From positions 1-63,316 of the forward strand of contig JAUXWH010000053.1 in the NCBI GenBank assembly GCA_030681365.1: a DNA stretch of 63,316 nt, written 5' to 3'. The position numbers and the translations under genes were made by a program. Origin of the DNA: Bradyrhizobium sp. (lineage in GTDB: Bacteria > Pseudomonadota > Alphaproteobacteria > Rhizobiales > Xanthobacteraceae). The notes under the pieces were generated by a model that ran no database searches, was not told the origin of the DNA, and saw only the letters and a list, made by a program, of their open reading frames with translations. Of this stretch, positions 7,986 to 15,507 are shown one piece after another; positions within the stretch are counted from its first letter, which is position 1; the number at the start of each line of letters is the position of its first letter.

Positions 7986-8948
7986 CTACGCCGCATTTCT
8001 CCCCTGCGCCGTTCCGGCGCCGAGCAGACCCGCCTCCACCAGCGCGTCGCGAATCCTTGCGATCTCCGCGTCCGATATCTTGACCAGCGGCGGGCGCACT
8101 ACCGCGCGGGGCAGCTTGCCCAGCAGCACCAGCGCTTCCTTCATGCGGTTGTGCATGTCGATGAAGGGATCGGCGTAGAACACCCGCGCCGTCGGATAGA
8201 TCCGGTCGTTGAGCCGGCGGGCTTCGGCGAGATCGTTGGCCTTGACGGCGCGATAGAGTTTCGCCTGCAGATCGGCGATGACGCTGCCCGAGCCGGACAG
8301 CAGGCCGTTGCAGCCCAGCACCAGCGAACTCAGGAGCCACGCGCTGTTGGTGGTGAGCACGTTGATGGGACGCACGCGGCCCTGCAGCGCGCGAATCTGG
8401 CTCTCGTGCTGCGGCACCTGTGGCGTCCAGTCCTTGATGGCGCGGATGGTCGGCACTTCGTCGAACAGCCGCTCCAGCGTCGCCGCGGGATAGCCCTGCC
8501 CCGTGGCCAGCGGATACTGAAAGACGATCAGCGGCAGATCGGTGGCATCCGCAATGGTCTTGAAGTGTGCCAGCGCCATCGCGGCCGACTGGCCAAGCGT
8601 GAAAGGCGCCGGCGGAAACACCAGCAGCGCCGACGCCCCGCCGGCCTGAGCTTCGCGGGCGATCCGCGCTGCCTCAAGGCTGCCGTCCGCCCAGACACCG
8701 TGAATGATCGGCAGGATGTCGCCGACCTCCTCGCCTGCGATCGCCATGACACGGCGCTGCTCGTCCTCGGTGCACGAGGCGACCTCGGTCGAGTGGGCGT
8801 TGATCGTGATCGCCGACAGTCCCTGCACTGAGCCCACGTCGCGCAAGTGAGCCCGGAAGCTCGGCTCGTCGATCGAAAGGTCATCGTGGAACGGCAGCAG
8901 CACCGCCGGAATGACGCCGTGAGGCACGAAATCGGGATGGCGGCTCAT
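7986..8948 (-). CDS. Dihydrodipicolinate synthase/N-acetylneuraminate lyase family aldolase
   Basis: A 320-residue class I aldolase of the DapA/NanA family. The Schiff-base lysine is probably K172 in AIKDWTP and the proton-relay tyrosine Y145 in FQYP. The pocket that is usually a GTTGE loop reads as NAHSTEVASC near residue 50, so it is unlikely to be true DapA. Such paralogues cleave or dehydrate 2-keto sugar acids or related compounds. It is downstream of an MFS permease on the same strand, with a 179-bp repeat element in the gap. This suggests uptake and breakdown of a shared carboxylate substrate. Confidence 0.87.
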   Translation of the reverse strand: MSRHPDFVPHGVIPAVLLPFHDDLSIDEPSFRAHLRDVGSVQGLSAITINAHSTEVASCTEDEQRRVMAIAGEEVGDILPIIHGVWADGSLEAARIAREAQAGGASALLVFPPAPFTLGQSAAMALAHFKTIADATDLPLIVFQYPLATGQGYPAATLERLFDEVPTIRAIKDWTPQVPQHESQIRALQGRVRPINVLTTNSAWLLSSLVLGCNGLLSGSGSVIADLQAKLYRAVKANDLAEARRLNDRIYPTARVFYADPFIDMHNRMKEALVLLGKLPRAVVRPPLVKISDAEIARIRDALVEAGLLGAGTAQGRNAA

Positions 8949-8981
8949 GTCTCGTCTCCTTCAGCGTTGTTCTCGTTCTTA

Positions 8982-9160
8982 CCTCTCCCGCTAGCGGGGG
9001 AGCGTAGGCCGCCCTTGGCGGCCGTCCTTGAAAAGAACGCCGAAGCGAAGCTTCGGCTACCGCGCTCGCAAGAGCGCGGCGGGTGGGGGAAATTCTCTCG
9101 ACTAGCGCCGGTGCATGCTCAGGCACCCCCACCCCGGCCCTCCCCCGCAAGCGGGAGAGG
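8982..9160. repeat. 179-bp compound palindromic element
   Basis: Terminal inverted repeats 8982-9002 and 9140-9160 match at 20 of 21 positions (CCTCTCCCGC type). Inside are three perfect hairpins: GGCCGCC-CTT-GGCGGCC, GCCGAAGC-GAA-GCTTCGGC and CCGCGCTC-GCAA-GAGCGCGG. A weaker GGTGC/GCACC stem follows. The whole would fold as a multi-armed cruciform. It lies between the MFS permease and the aldolase gene. Confidence 0.85.
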
Positions 9161-9170
9161 GAGCAGATTC

Positions 9171-10442
9171 TCACGCGAATTTCGGCTGCGGCGCCTGGGC
9201 CAGCAGCCGCGCGCGCTCGGAGTTCGGCCACAGCAGCAGCAGGCCGAGCAATCCGGAAACGATCATAATGACCGCGTTGATGGTGAAGCCGGTCATGTAG
9301 CCTTCGAGCGGGGTCGCCGCGTGCTTGATCACGGTGCCCATCACCCACGGCGCCAGGATTCCGGCGAACGTATAGATGGCGCTGTAGATTCCGATCACCG
9401 CGCCGCGCTGTTGCACCGGCGTGAATTCTCCCAGCATCGGCGGACAAACCACAAAGATCGCGCCGCACAGTCCGGGTCCGAGCACCAGCAGCACGACCCG
9501 CAGGCCGGCGCCGTCGACATGCGGCATCGCCAGCAAGATCAGGCCGCCGACGATCAGCGGCACCGAACCGAGCACGCCCCGGGCGCCGCGGGTGGTGAAG
9601 CCCCGCGTCAGCATCACCTGCGATATCCACCCGGCCAGCAGCACGATGACAGCGCCGAACACCCAGGGCAGCACCGTGATCCAGCCCGCATCCTTCTGCG
9701 TAAAGCCGAGCCCCTCGATGATGAAGGAGGTGAACCAGGTCAGGCCGAGCGAGAGCGCCCAGTAGGCGCCGAACGCCGCGGCACAGCAGCCGATGAAGGT
9801 GCGCGACGTCAGCAACTGGAAATAGGGCACGCGGGGATCCGCCGCGGCCATCGCCACCGTCTGCACCAGCGGACCTTCCCTGCCCATCACCAGCCACGCC
9901 GCCACCCACATCAGGCCGACCACGCCGAGCGCGCCGAACGCATAATGCCAGCTGTGATTGACGATGATCCAGTTCAGCGCCGGCACCGCGAGAATCACGC
10001 CGAACGCCGAGCCTTGCGCCAGGATCGCGGTAGGCAGCGTGCGTTTCTCGTCGGGAAACCATTTGTACAGCGCATGCACCGCCACCGCGAAGGCCGGTCC
10101 CTCACCGGCGCCGAGGATGATTCGGCAGATCACCAGCGTGGTGAAGCTGACGGTGCCGACCATCGGGAACTGGGCCAGCGCCCAGATCACCGCCATCGCC
10201 AGCAGCACCCAGCGGGTATCGATGCGGTTGACGATGAAGCCGACCGCGAGGGCCGAGATCGAGAACAGGAAGAAGAACGAAGATCCCAGGAATCCGAATT
10301 GTTCCGGGTCGAGCTGCAACTCCGCCTTGATCGGCACGCCGGCGAGGTTGACGACGATCTTGTCGGCGAAATTGACCAGCATGAACAGGAACAGGAGGAA
10401 CGTGATCTTCCAGGCGCCCTTGAGCGTCGGCTGCGTGGTCAT
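9171..10442 (-). CDS. MFS transporter, anion:cation symporter type
   Basis: A 423-residue permease with about twelve membrane segments. MLVNFADKIVVNLAGVPIKAE in helix 1, RIILGAGEGPAFAVAVHALYKWFPDEKR near 110-135, and a repeated-half layout are typical of the ACS (phthalate/galactonate/tartrate permease) family. These take up organic anions with protons. The neighbouring aldolase gene downstream on the same strand supports a role in sugar-acid or carboxylate catabolism. The exact substrate is not visible. Confidence 0.87.
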   Translation of the reverse strand: MTTQPTLKGAWKITFLLFLFMLVNFADKIVVNLAGVPIKAELQLDPEQFGFLGSSFFFLFSISALAVGFIVNRIDTRWVLLAMAVIWALAQFPMVGTVSFTTLVICRIILGAGEGPAFAVAVHALYKWFPDEKRTLPTAILAQGSAFGVILAVPALNWIIVNHSWHYAFGALGVVGLMWVAAWLVMGREGPLVQTVAMAAADPRVPYFQLLTSRTFIGCCAAAFGAYWALSLGLTWFTSFIIEGLGFTQKDAGWITVLPWVFGAVIVLLAGWISQVMLTRGFTTRGARGVLGSVPLIVGGLILLAMPHVDGAGLRVVLLVLGPGLCGAIFVVCPPMLGEFTPVQQRGAVIGIYSAIYTFAGILAPWVMGTVIKHAATPLEGYMTGFTINAVIMIVSGLLGLLLLWPNSERARLLAQAPQPKFA

Positions 10443-10457
10443 GGGCGTTCCCCGAAT

Positions 10458-10643
10458 TCAGCTGGCCTGTTGATCGGCCTCGCCGGATGCTACAGGCGCG
10501 GCAAGCGGCAACGCAACCCGGTATTTCTGGACGGGTTTGCCCACCGCGCCCGGCAATCCCTTCACGATCACGTCGCCGCCACGATTGAGACGGTGATCTT
10601 GCGCTGCGGTCTTGATATACTCGGCAGTGGCCCGAAAAGGCAT
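10458..10643 (-). CDS. Small hypothetical protein between divergent genes
   Basis: A 61-residue open frame (MPFRATAEYIKTAAQDHRLN...) with a balanced, protein-like composition and a mid segment GGDVIVKGLPGAVGKPVQKY. No domain is recognised. Its ATG lies about 20 bp from the proposed start of the divergent ABC ATPase. No clear Shine-Dalgarno sequence is seen. It may be real but remains unproven. Confidence 0.45.
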   Translation of the reverse strand: MPFRATAEYIKTAAQDHRLNRGGDVIVKGLPGAVGKPVQKYRVALPLAAPVASGEADQQAS

Positions 10644-10664
10644 TCAAAGAGGCATCGCATCCGC

Positions 10665-11345
10665 TTGGCATCGCAACCGGGCAATCCCATCGTGCTGAGC
10701 GTCAGGAACCTGACCAAGACCTATCGCTCTGCCGGCGAGCAGGTCGCGGTGCTGCGCGGGGTGAACCTCGATATCGCCGCCGGCGAGCGGGTTGCCCTGA
10801 CCGGCGAATCCGGCAGCGGCAAGAGCACGCTGCTGCATCTGATCGCGGGGCTGGATGCGGCCGATGGCGGCGAGATCAAGCTCGACGATGCATCGGTCGC
10901 CGGCCTCGGCGATGCCGCAAGGGCGGAGTTGCGGCGCGACCGGCTCGGTCTGGTGTTCCAGCAATTCAACCTGATCCCGAGCCTGAGCGTTCAGGACAAT
11001 CTGGCGTTTCAGTCCCGCATTGCCGGCCGTCATGACGCCGCCTGGCACGCCGAACTGGTGGAACGGCTCGGGCTCGGCGCGCTCCTGAAGCGCTATCCCG
11101 AGCAATTGTCAGGGGGACAGCAGCAGCGGGTGGCGATCGGCCGCGCGCTGGCGACAAAGCCGCTGCTGCTGCTTGCGGACGAGCCGACCGGCAATCTCGA
11201 CGAGGCGACCGCGGACGACGTGTTGGCGCTGACCCGCGATCTGGTGGCCCGCACCGGCTGCGGCTTCCTGATGGTGACGCACAGCGAGCGGCTCGCCGCC
11301 ACGCTCGACCGCCGCATCCATCTGCATGCCGGGCGGATCGCATGA
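10665..11345 (+). CDS. ABC transporter ATP-binding protein (MacB/LolD/AttE-type)
   Basis: The ATPase of a MacB/LolD-family exporter. Walker A is GESGSGKS, the Q-loop FQQFNLIPSLS, the signature LSGGQQQR, Walker B LLLLADEPT and the switch histidine MVTHS. A TTG start at 10665, preceded by AAGAGG, gives 226 residues; a GTG at 10692 giving 217 is the alternative. The frame stays open far upstream but that part is antisense to other genes. Its stop overlaps the permease start by four bases (ATGA), so the two are translationally coupled. It energises the FtsX-like permease that follows. Confidence 0.88.
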   Translation: MASQPGNPIVLSVRNLTKTYRSAGEQVAVLRGVNLDIAAGERVALTGESGSGKSTLLHLIAGLDAADGGEIKLDDASVAGLGDAARAELRRDRLGLVFQQFNLIPSLSVQDNLAFQSRIAGRHDAAWHAELVERLGLGALLKRYPEQLSGGQQQRVAIGRALATKPLLLLADEPTGNLDEATADDVLALTRDLVARTGCGFLMVTHSERLAATLDRRIHLHAGRIA

Positions 11346-13804
11346 GGCGCGCGCTGTGGATTCTCGCGGTTCTGCTCAGCCACTGGCGGCGGCATCCGAT
11401 GCAGCTGGCGACGCTGCTGATCGGACTTGTCTCGGCGACCGCGCTGTGGAGCGGCGTGCAGGCGCTGAACGCGCAGGCGCGCATCAGTTACGACCGCGCA
11501 GCCGCGACCTTCGGCGGCGCGCGAACCGCCATGCTGGTCGGCAGTGACGATGCGAGCTTCCCGCAGGCCCTGTTCGTCGAGCTGCGCCGCGCCGGCTGGA
11601 ACGTGTCGCCGGTGCTCGAGGGCCGCATCCAGATCGGCGGGCGCTCGTTCCGGCTGCTGGGCATCGAGCCGGTCACACTGCCGGGCGAGGTCGGCAACGC
11701 GCCGACGGTCGGGCGATCAGGCCTGCAATCCTTCATCACCCCGCCGGGCGAAATGCTGGTGGCGCGCGAAGTGCTGGCCGATCTCAATCTGCCGGAAGGC
11801 GCGCGGCCGGTGGCGAGCAGCGGCACCCTGCTGCCGCCGCTGCGGGTGCAGCCGCAACTGGCATCCGGCGTGCTGGTGGTCGATATCGGCATCGCCCAGC
11901 AACTGCTCAACATGCCGGACCAGCTCTCGCGGCTTCTAATCGGCAAAACAAAAGGCCCGCGCGCAGCGCTGGAAACCGTCGCCGGCGACAAACTGCGCCT
12001 GGTCGAGCCGGATGCGGAAAGCGATCTCGAACGCCTCACCGACAGTTTTCACCTCAATCTGACGGCGTTCGGCCTGCTGTCCTTCGTCGTCGGGCTGTTC
12101 ATCGTCAATTCGGCGATCGGACTGGCGTTCGAGCAGCGGCGGCCGATGCTGCGGACGCTGCGCGCCTGTGGGGCGTCGGCGCGGATGCTGAACGCGGTGC
12201 TGGTGATCGAGCTGGTGGCGCTGGCGCTGATCGCCGGCGCAGCGGGCCTGATTTGCGGTTACGTCATCGCGGCATCGCTGCTGCCCGATGTCGCCGCAAG
12301 CCTGCGCGGCCTCTATGGCGCGCAGATCCCCGGGCAGTTGACGCTGCGGAGCGAATGGTGGATCGCCGGCCTCGCCATCAGTGTGATCGGCGCGCTGGCC
12401 GCAGCGGCGGCAAGCCTCGTGAAGGCTGCCCGCCTTCCCGTGCTGGTCGCGGCGCAGCCGCAGGCCTGGCAACAGGCGCAGCAACGCTGGCTGATATTCC
12501 AGAGCGCGGTGGCGCTCGCGGTGTTCGCCGCCGCTGGTTTCGTGCTGTGGTACGGCGACTCGCTCCTCTCAGGCTTCGCCGTGCTCGCCGCCCTGCTGCT
12601 GGCGGCCGCCCTGCTGCTGCCGGCGATCCTGGAGCGCGTGCTGTCGCTCGGCCAGCGCAGCGCGCGCCGCCCGCTCGCGGTCTGGTTCTGGGCCGACAGC
12701 CGCCAGCAACTCTCCGGTCTCTCGCTGGCGCTGATGGCGCTATTACTGGCGCTCGCGGTCAATGTCGGCGTCGGCACCATGGTGGAAAGTTTCAGCCGCA
12801 CCTTTGTCGGCTGGCTCGACGGACGGCTGGCGGCGGATGTCTATGTCAGCGCCAAGGACGACGCGCAGGCTACCGCGATCAAGGCCTGGCTGCGCGGGCG
12901 AGCGGAAGTCAAGGCCATCCTTCCCGGCGGCCGCGCCGACGCGCAATTCCGCGGCGAGCCGATCGAGGTTCTGGGCCTGCCCGATCATTCGACCTACAGC
13001 GAGCACTGGCCGCTGCTTGAATCCTCCGCCACCCCCTGGGTTCGGCTGCGTCCGGGCGATGCGGCCCTGGTCAGCGAGCAACTGTCCCGGCGTTTGAAAC
13101 TCGGGATCGGCGACCGCATCGAGGTGCCGGCGCCCGGCGGCAACTGGCCGCTCGAGATCGTCGGCATTTATGCCGATTACGGCAACCCGAAGGGCCAGAT
13201 CGCCGTCAACTACGCCGCGCTGACGCGGCGCTTTCCCGCGATTCCCGCCACAAGGTTTGGCCTGCGGGTCGCGCCATCAGAAATCCCGGCGCTGCTTGCG
13301 GCGCTGCGTGAAAAATTCGATCTCGGCGACCGCAGCCTCGCCGATCAGGCCACCATGAAGGCCGAATCGAAACGGATCTTCAATCGGACCTTTGCGGTGA
13401 CCGCGGCGCTCAACACCTTCACCCTCGGCGTCGCCGGCATCGCGCTGCTCACCAGCCTTTTGACGCTGAGCAATTCCCGGCTGCCGCAACTGGCGCCGTT
13501 GTGGGCGATCGGAATCACCCGGCGGCGGCTGGCCGCGATCGAATTGATAAAAACCCTGTCGGTGGCGCTGATCACGGCGCTGCTGGCGCTGCCGCTCGGC
13601 CTTGTGGTGGCGTGGTGCCTGATCGCGGTGGTGAACGTGAAGGCGTTCGGCTGGCGGCTGCCGTTCCACGTGTTCCCGCTGCAACTGCTCGAACTGCTCG
13701 GCGTCGCGATGGCCGCATCGCTGCTGGCAGCCTTGCTTCCGGTGCTGAAGCTGGCGCGCATGCAGCCGGCCAGCCTGATCAAGATTTTCGCCGATGAACG
13801 CTAG
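11342..13804 (+). CDS. ABC transporter permease with two FtsX-like halves (AttF-AttG-like)
   Basis: An 820-residue permease of the MacB/FtsX type. An N-terminal anchor helix is followed by a large periplasmic domain, three membrane helices near 240-370, a central pair near 390-430, a second periplasmic domain (about 475-680) and a final three-helix bundle near 690-810. This looks like two FtsX permeases joined head to tail. In other bacteria they are separate genes such as attF and attG. Such systems use ATP for mechanotransmission or lipoprotein/peptide export rather than import. It overlaps the ATPase gene by 4 bp and the AttH-like gene by 11 bp, so the three form one operon. Confidence 0.87.
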   Translation: MRRALWILAVLLSHWRRHPMQLATLLIGLVSATALWSGVQALNAQARISYDRAAATFGGARTAMLVGSDDASFPQALFVELRRAGWNVSPVLEGRIQIGGRSFRLLGIEPVTLPGEVGNAPTVGRSGLQSFITPPGEMLVAREVLADLNLPEGARPVASSGTLLPPLRVQPQLASGVLVVDIGIAQQLLNMPDQLSRLLIGKTKGPRAALETVAGDKLRLVEPDAESDLERLTDSFHLNLTAFGLLSFVVGLFIVNSAIGLAFEQRRPMLRTLRACGASARMLNAVLVIELVALALIAGAAGLICGYVIAASLLPDVAASLRGLYGAQIPGQLTLRSEWWIAGLAISVIGALAAAAASLVKAARLPVLVAAQPQAWQQAQQRWLIFQSAVALAVFAAAGFVLWYGDSLLSGFAVLAALLLAAALLLPAILERVLSLGQRSARRPLAVWFWADSRQQLSGLSLALMALLLALAVNVGVGTMVESFSRTFVGWLDGRLAADVYVSAKDDAQATAIKAWLRGRAEVKAILPGGRADAQFRGEPIEVLGLPDHSTYSEHWPLLESSATPWVRLRPGDAALVSEQLSRRLKLGIGDRIEVPAPGGNWPLEIVGIYADYGNPKGQIAVNYAALTRRFPAIPATRFGLRVAPSEIPALLAALREKFDLGDRSLADQATMKAESKRIFNRTFAVTAALNTFTLGVAGIALLTSLLTLSNSRLPQLAPLWAIGITRRRLAAIELIKTLSVALITALLALPLGLVVAWCLIAVVNVKAFGWRLPFHVFPLQLLELLGVAMAASLLAALLPVLKLARMQPASLIKIFADER

Positions 13805-14882
13805 CAGCAAACTATCGCGCCGCGCCTTCGCCGGCGGCCTTGCCCTGCTCGGGTTCGATCGCGCAGTCGCGTGCGCGCAGGGCTTTGCCGGGCTCGGCGA
13901 GAGCGCGGAAGGGTTCGCGGCCGTGGTGCCCGGCAGGGCGTTTACATTTCCCGCCGATCACGGCCCGCATCCGGAATTCCGCATCGAGTGGTGGTACGTG
14001 ACGGCGAACCTGAAGGACTCCACCGGTTCCGCCTATGGCGCGCAGTGGACGCTATTTCGCCAGGCCACGCGGCCGGGCGCGCAGCAGCCAGGCTGGGCCA
14101 ACCAGCAGGTCTGGATGGGCCATGCCGCGGTGACATCGGCGGATACGCATCGCTATGGCGAAGCGTTTGCGCGCGGCGGCGTCGGCCAGGCCGGCGTCGA
14201 GACAAAGCCGTTTCACGCCTGGATCGATGCCTGGGACATGCGCGGGCTCGACGGCCTAAGCGATGCCATGCTGGCGCCGCTCGACCTCAAGGCGGCGGGC
14301 GCCGATTTTTCCCACGCGCTGCGGCTCGACGCCGACCGGCCGCTGGTGTTGCAGGGCGACGCCGGCTACAGCCGCAAATCGGAACGCGGACAGGCCTCGT
14401 ATTACTACAGCCAGCCGTTCTTCAAGGCGAACGGCCGCCTCACGATCGGCGACAAGCCGGTCGAGGTCACGGGCCTCGCCTGGATGGACCGCGAATGGAG
14501 CAGCCAGCCACTGGCCGCGGACCAGACCGGATGGGACTGGTTCTCGCTGCACCTGAACTCCGGCGACAAGCTGATGCTGTACCGGCTGCGCCAGCAGGAC
14601 GGCCGCAGCGATCTCATGGGCAACTGGATCGCGCCCGACGGCCGTTCGGTCGAAATTGCGTCGGCCGACAACAGCATCACGCCGATGGCCATGACCGAGG
14701 CCGCGGGACGCAAGGTGCCGACCGCATGGCGCGTCGTGATTCCCGCCCGCGGCCTTGCGATCGAAACCACGCCGCTGAATGCAAAGAGCTGGATGGGCAC
14801 CAGTTTTCCCTATTGGGAAGGCCCGATCAGTTTTGCGGGCAGCCACGCCGGATTAGGATATCTTGAAATGACGGGGTATTGA
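13794..14882 (+). CDS. AttH-like lipocalin/hydroxyneurosporene-hydratase-fold protein, Tat signal
   Basis: A 362-residue exported protein. The N-terminus contains a twin-arginine motif (SRRAFAGG) and a hydrophobic stretch, so export by Tat is likely. The mature part has the AttH/CrtC-like signature EFRIEWWYVTANLKD, and later SYYYSQPF, GLAWMDREWSSQPL and FSLHLNSGDKLMLYRLRQ. This fold pairs two lipocalin-like barrels. AttH proteins are encoded with MacB-type ABC systems; the related carotenoid hydratase CrtC hydrates a double bond. Here the 11-bp overlap with the permease gene argues for a job with the ABC complex in the periplasm, not for carotenoid synthesis. Confidence 0.86.
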   Translation: MNASSKLSRRAFAGGLALLGFDRAVACAQGFAGLGESAEGFAAVVPGRAFTFPADHGPHPEFRIEWWYVTANLKDSTGSAYGAQWTLFRQATRPGAQQPGWANQQVWMGHAAVTSADTHRYGEAFARGGVGQAGVETKPFHAWIDAWDMRGLDGLSDAMLAPLDLKAAGADFSHALRLDADRPLVLQGDAGYSRKSERGQASYYYSQPFFKANGRLTIGDKPVEVTGLAWMDREWSSQPLAADQTGWDWFSLHLNSGDKLMLYRLRQQDGRSDLMGNWIAPDGRSVEIASADNSITPMAMTEAAGRKVPTAWRVVIPARGLAIETTPLNAKSWMGTSFPYWEGPISFAGSHAGLGYLEMTGY

Positions 14883-14894
14883 GGCAGACAACAT

Positions 14895-14975
14895 CGTCAT
14901 TCCGGGGCGATGCGAAGCATCGAACCCGGAATCTCGAGATTCCGGGTTCACGCTATCGCGTGCCCCGGAATGACG
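14895..14975. repeat. 81-bp palindromic repeat folding as a four-way junction
   Basis: The outer arms CGTCATTCCGGGG (14895-14907) and its exact complement (14963-14975) enclose three directly adjoining hairpins. They are CGATGC-GAA-GCATCG (14908-14922), a perfect 26-bp palindrome at 14923-14948, and CACGC-TATC-GCGTG (14949-14962). Every base falls in one arm or loop, with no spare base at the junction. It lies between the AttH-like gene and the MAPEG gene. Confidence 0.9.
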
Positions 14976-15000
14976 GCGTAAAATCCACAAAGGGCTTTCG

Positions 15001-15393
15001 ATGTACCACTTCACCGCGCTCGTCACCTGCCTCGCCATCCTGTTCTATTTCTTCACCAGCATCCAGGTGTCGAAAGCGCGCACGGCGTTCGGCATCAAGG
15101 TGCCGGCGACCTCGGGCCATCCCGATTTCGAGCGGGTGTTTCGCGTGCAGGCGAACACGCTGGAATGGATGCCGATTTTCCTGCCGTCGCTCTGGCTGTT
15201 TGCGATCTATATCGGCGATCTCTACGCAGCGGTGCTCGGCCTGATCTGGATCGCGGGCCGCGTTCTCTATTTGACGGGCTATTCGCAAGCCGCCGCCAAA
15301 CGCGGCCCGGGTTTTGCGGTTCAGGCGCTTGCCGGCATCATCCTCTGGGCCGGCGCGCTGGGCGCGATCGTGTGGCGGATCGTGCAGGGGTGA
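15001..15393 (+). CDS. MAPEG family membrane protein
   Basis: A 130-residue protein with four hydrophobic helices and MAPEG signatures: FERVFRVQANTLEWMPIFLPSLWLF near 42-66 and GRVLYLTGYSQAAAKRGPGF near 86-105. The family includes microsomal glutathione S-transferases and relatives that conjugate glutathione to lipophilic compounds in membranes. Bacterial members are mostly uncharacterised. The conserved Arg-x-x-x-Asn-x-x-E pattern (RVQANTLE) is intact. It follows the ABC operon but is separated by an 81-bp repeat, so a functional link is uncertain. Confidence 0.87.
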   Translation: MYHFTALVTCLAILFYFFTSIQVSKARTAFGIKVPATSGHPDFERVFRVQANTLEWMPIFLPSLWLFAIYIGDLYAAVLGLIWIAGRVLYLTGYSQAAAKRGPGFAVQALAGIILWAGALGAIVWRIVQG

Positions 15394-15400
15394 GGCAACC

Positions 15401-15483
15401 CGTCATTGCGAGGAGCACTTGCGACGAAGAAATCCAGCCTTGCCGATAGAAAGCTGGATTGCTTCGCTTCGCTCGCAATGACG
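15401..15483. repeat. 83-bp palindromic repeat (CGTCATTGCGAG family)
   Basis: The outer arms CGTCATTGCGAG at 15401-15412 pair exactly with the end at 15472-15483. An internal AATCCAGC/GCTGGATT stem and a partial GCGACGAAG/CTTCGCTTCGC pairing lie within. It resembles the neighbouring element at 14895 in design but differs in sequence. It sits between two convergent genes and could end both transcripts. Confidence 0.8.
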
Positions 15484-15507
15484 GATGAGAGACGTCGAAG
15501 GTAACGC

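Noticed and set aside
8847..10664. Upstream extension of the ABC ATPase frame by about 600 codons
   Set aside because: It runs antisense through the MFS permease gene and only the last 220 codons look like an ATPase.
14895..14975. tRNA-like RNA gene
   Set aside because: The cloverleaf-like pairing has no tRNA arm lengths, T-loop, anticodon or CCA end.
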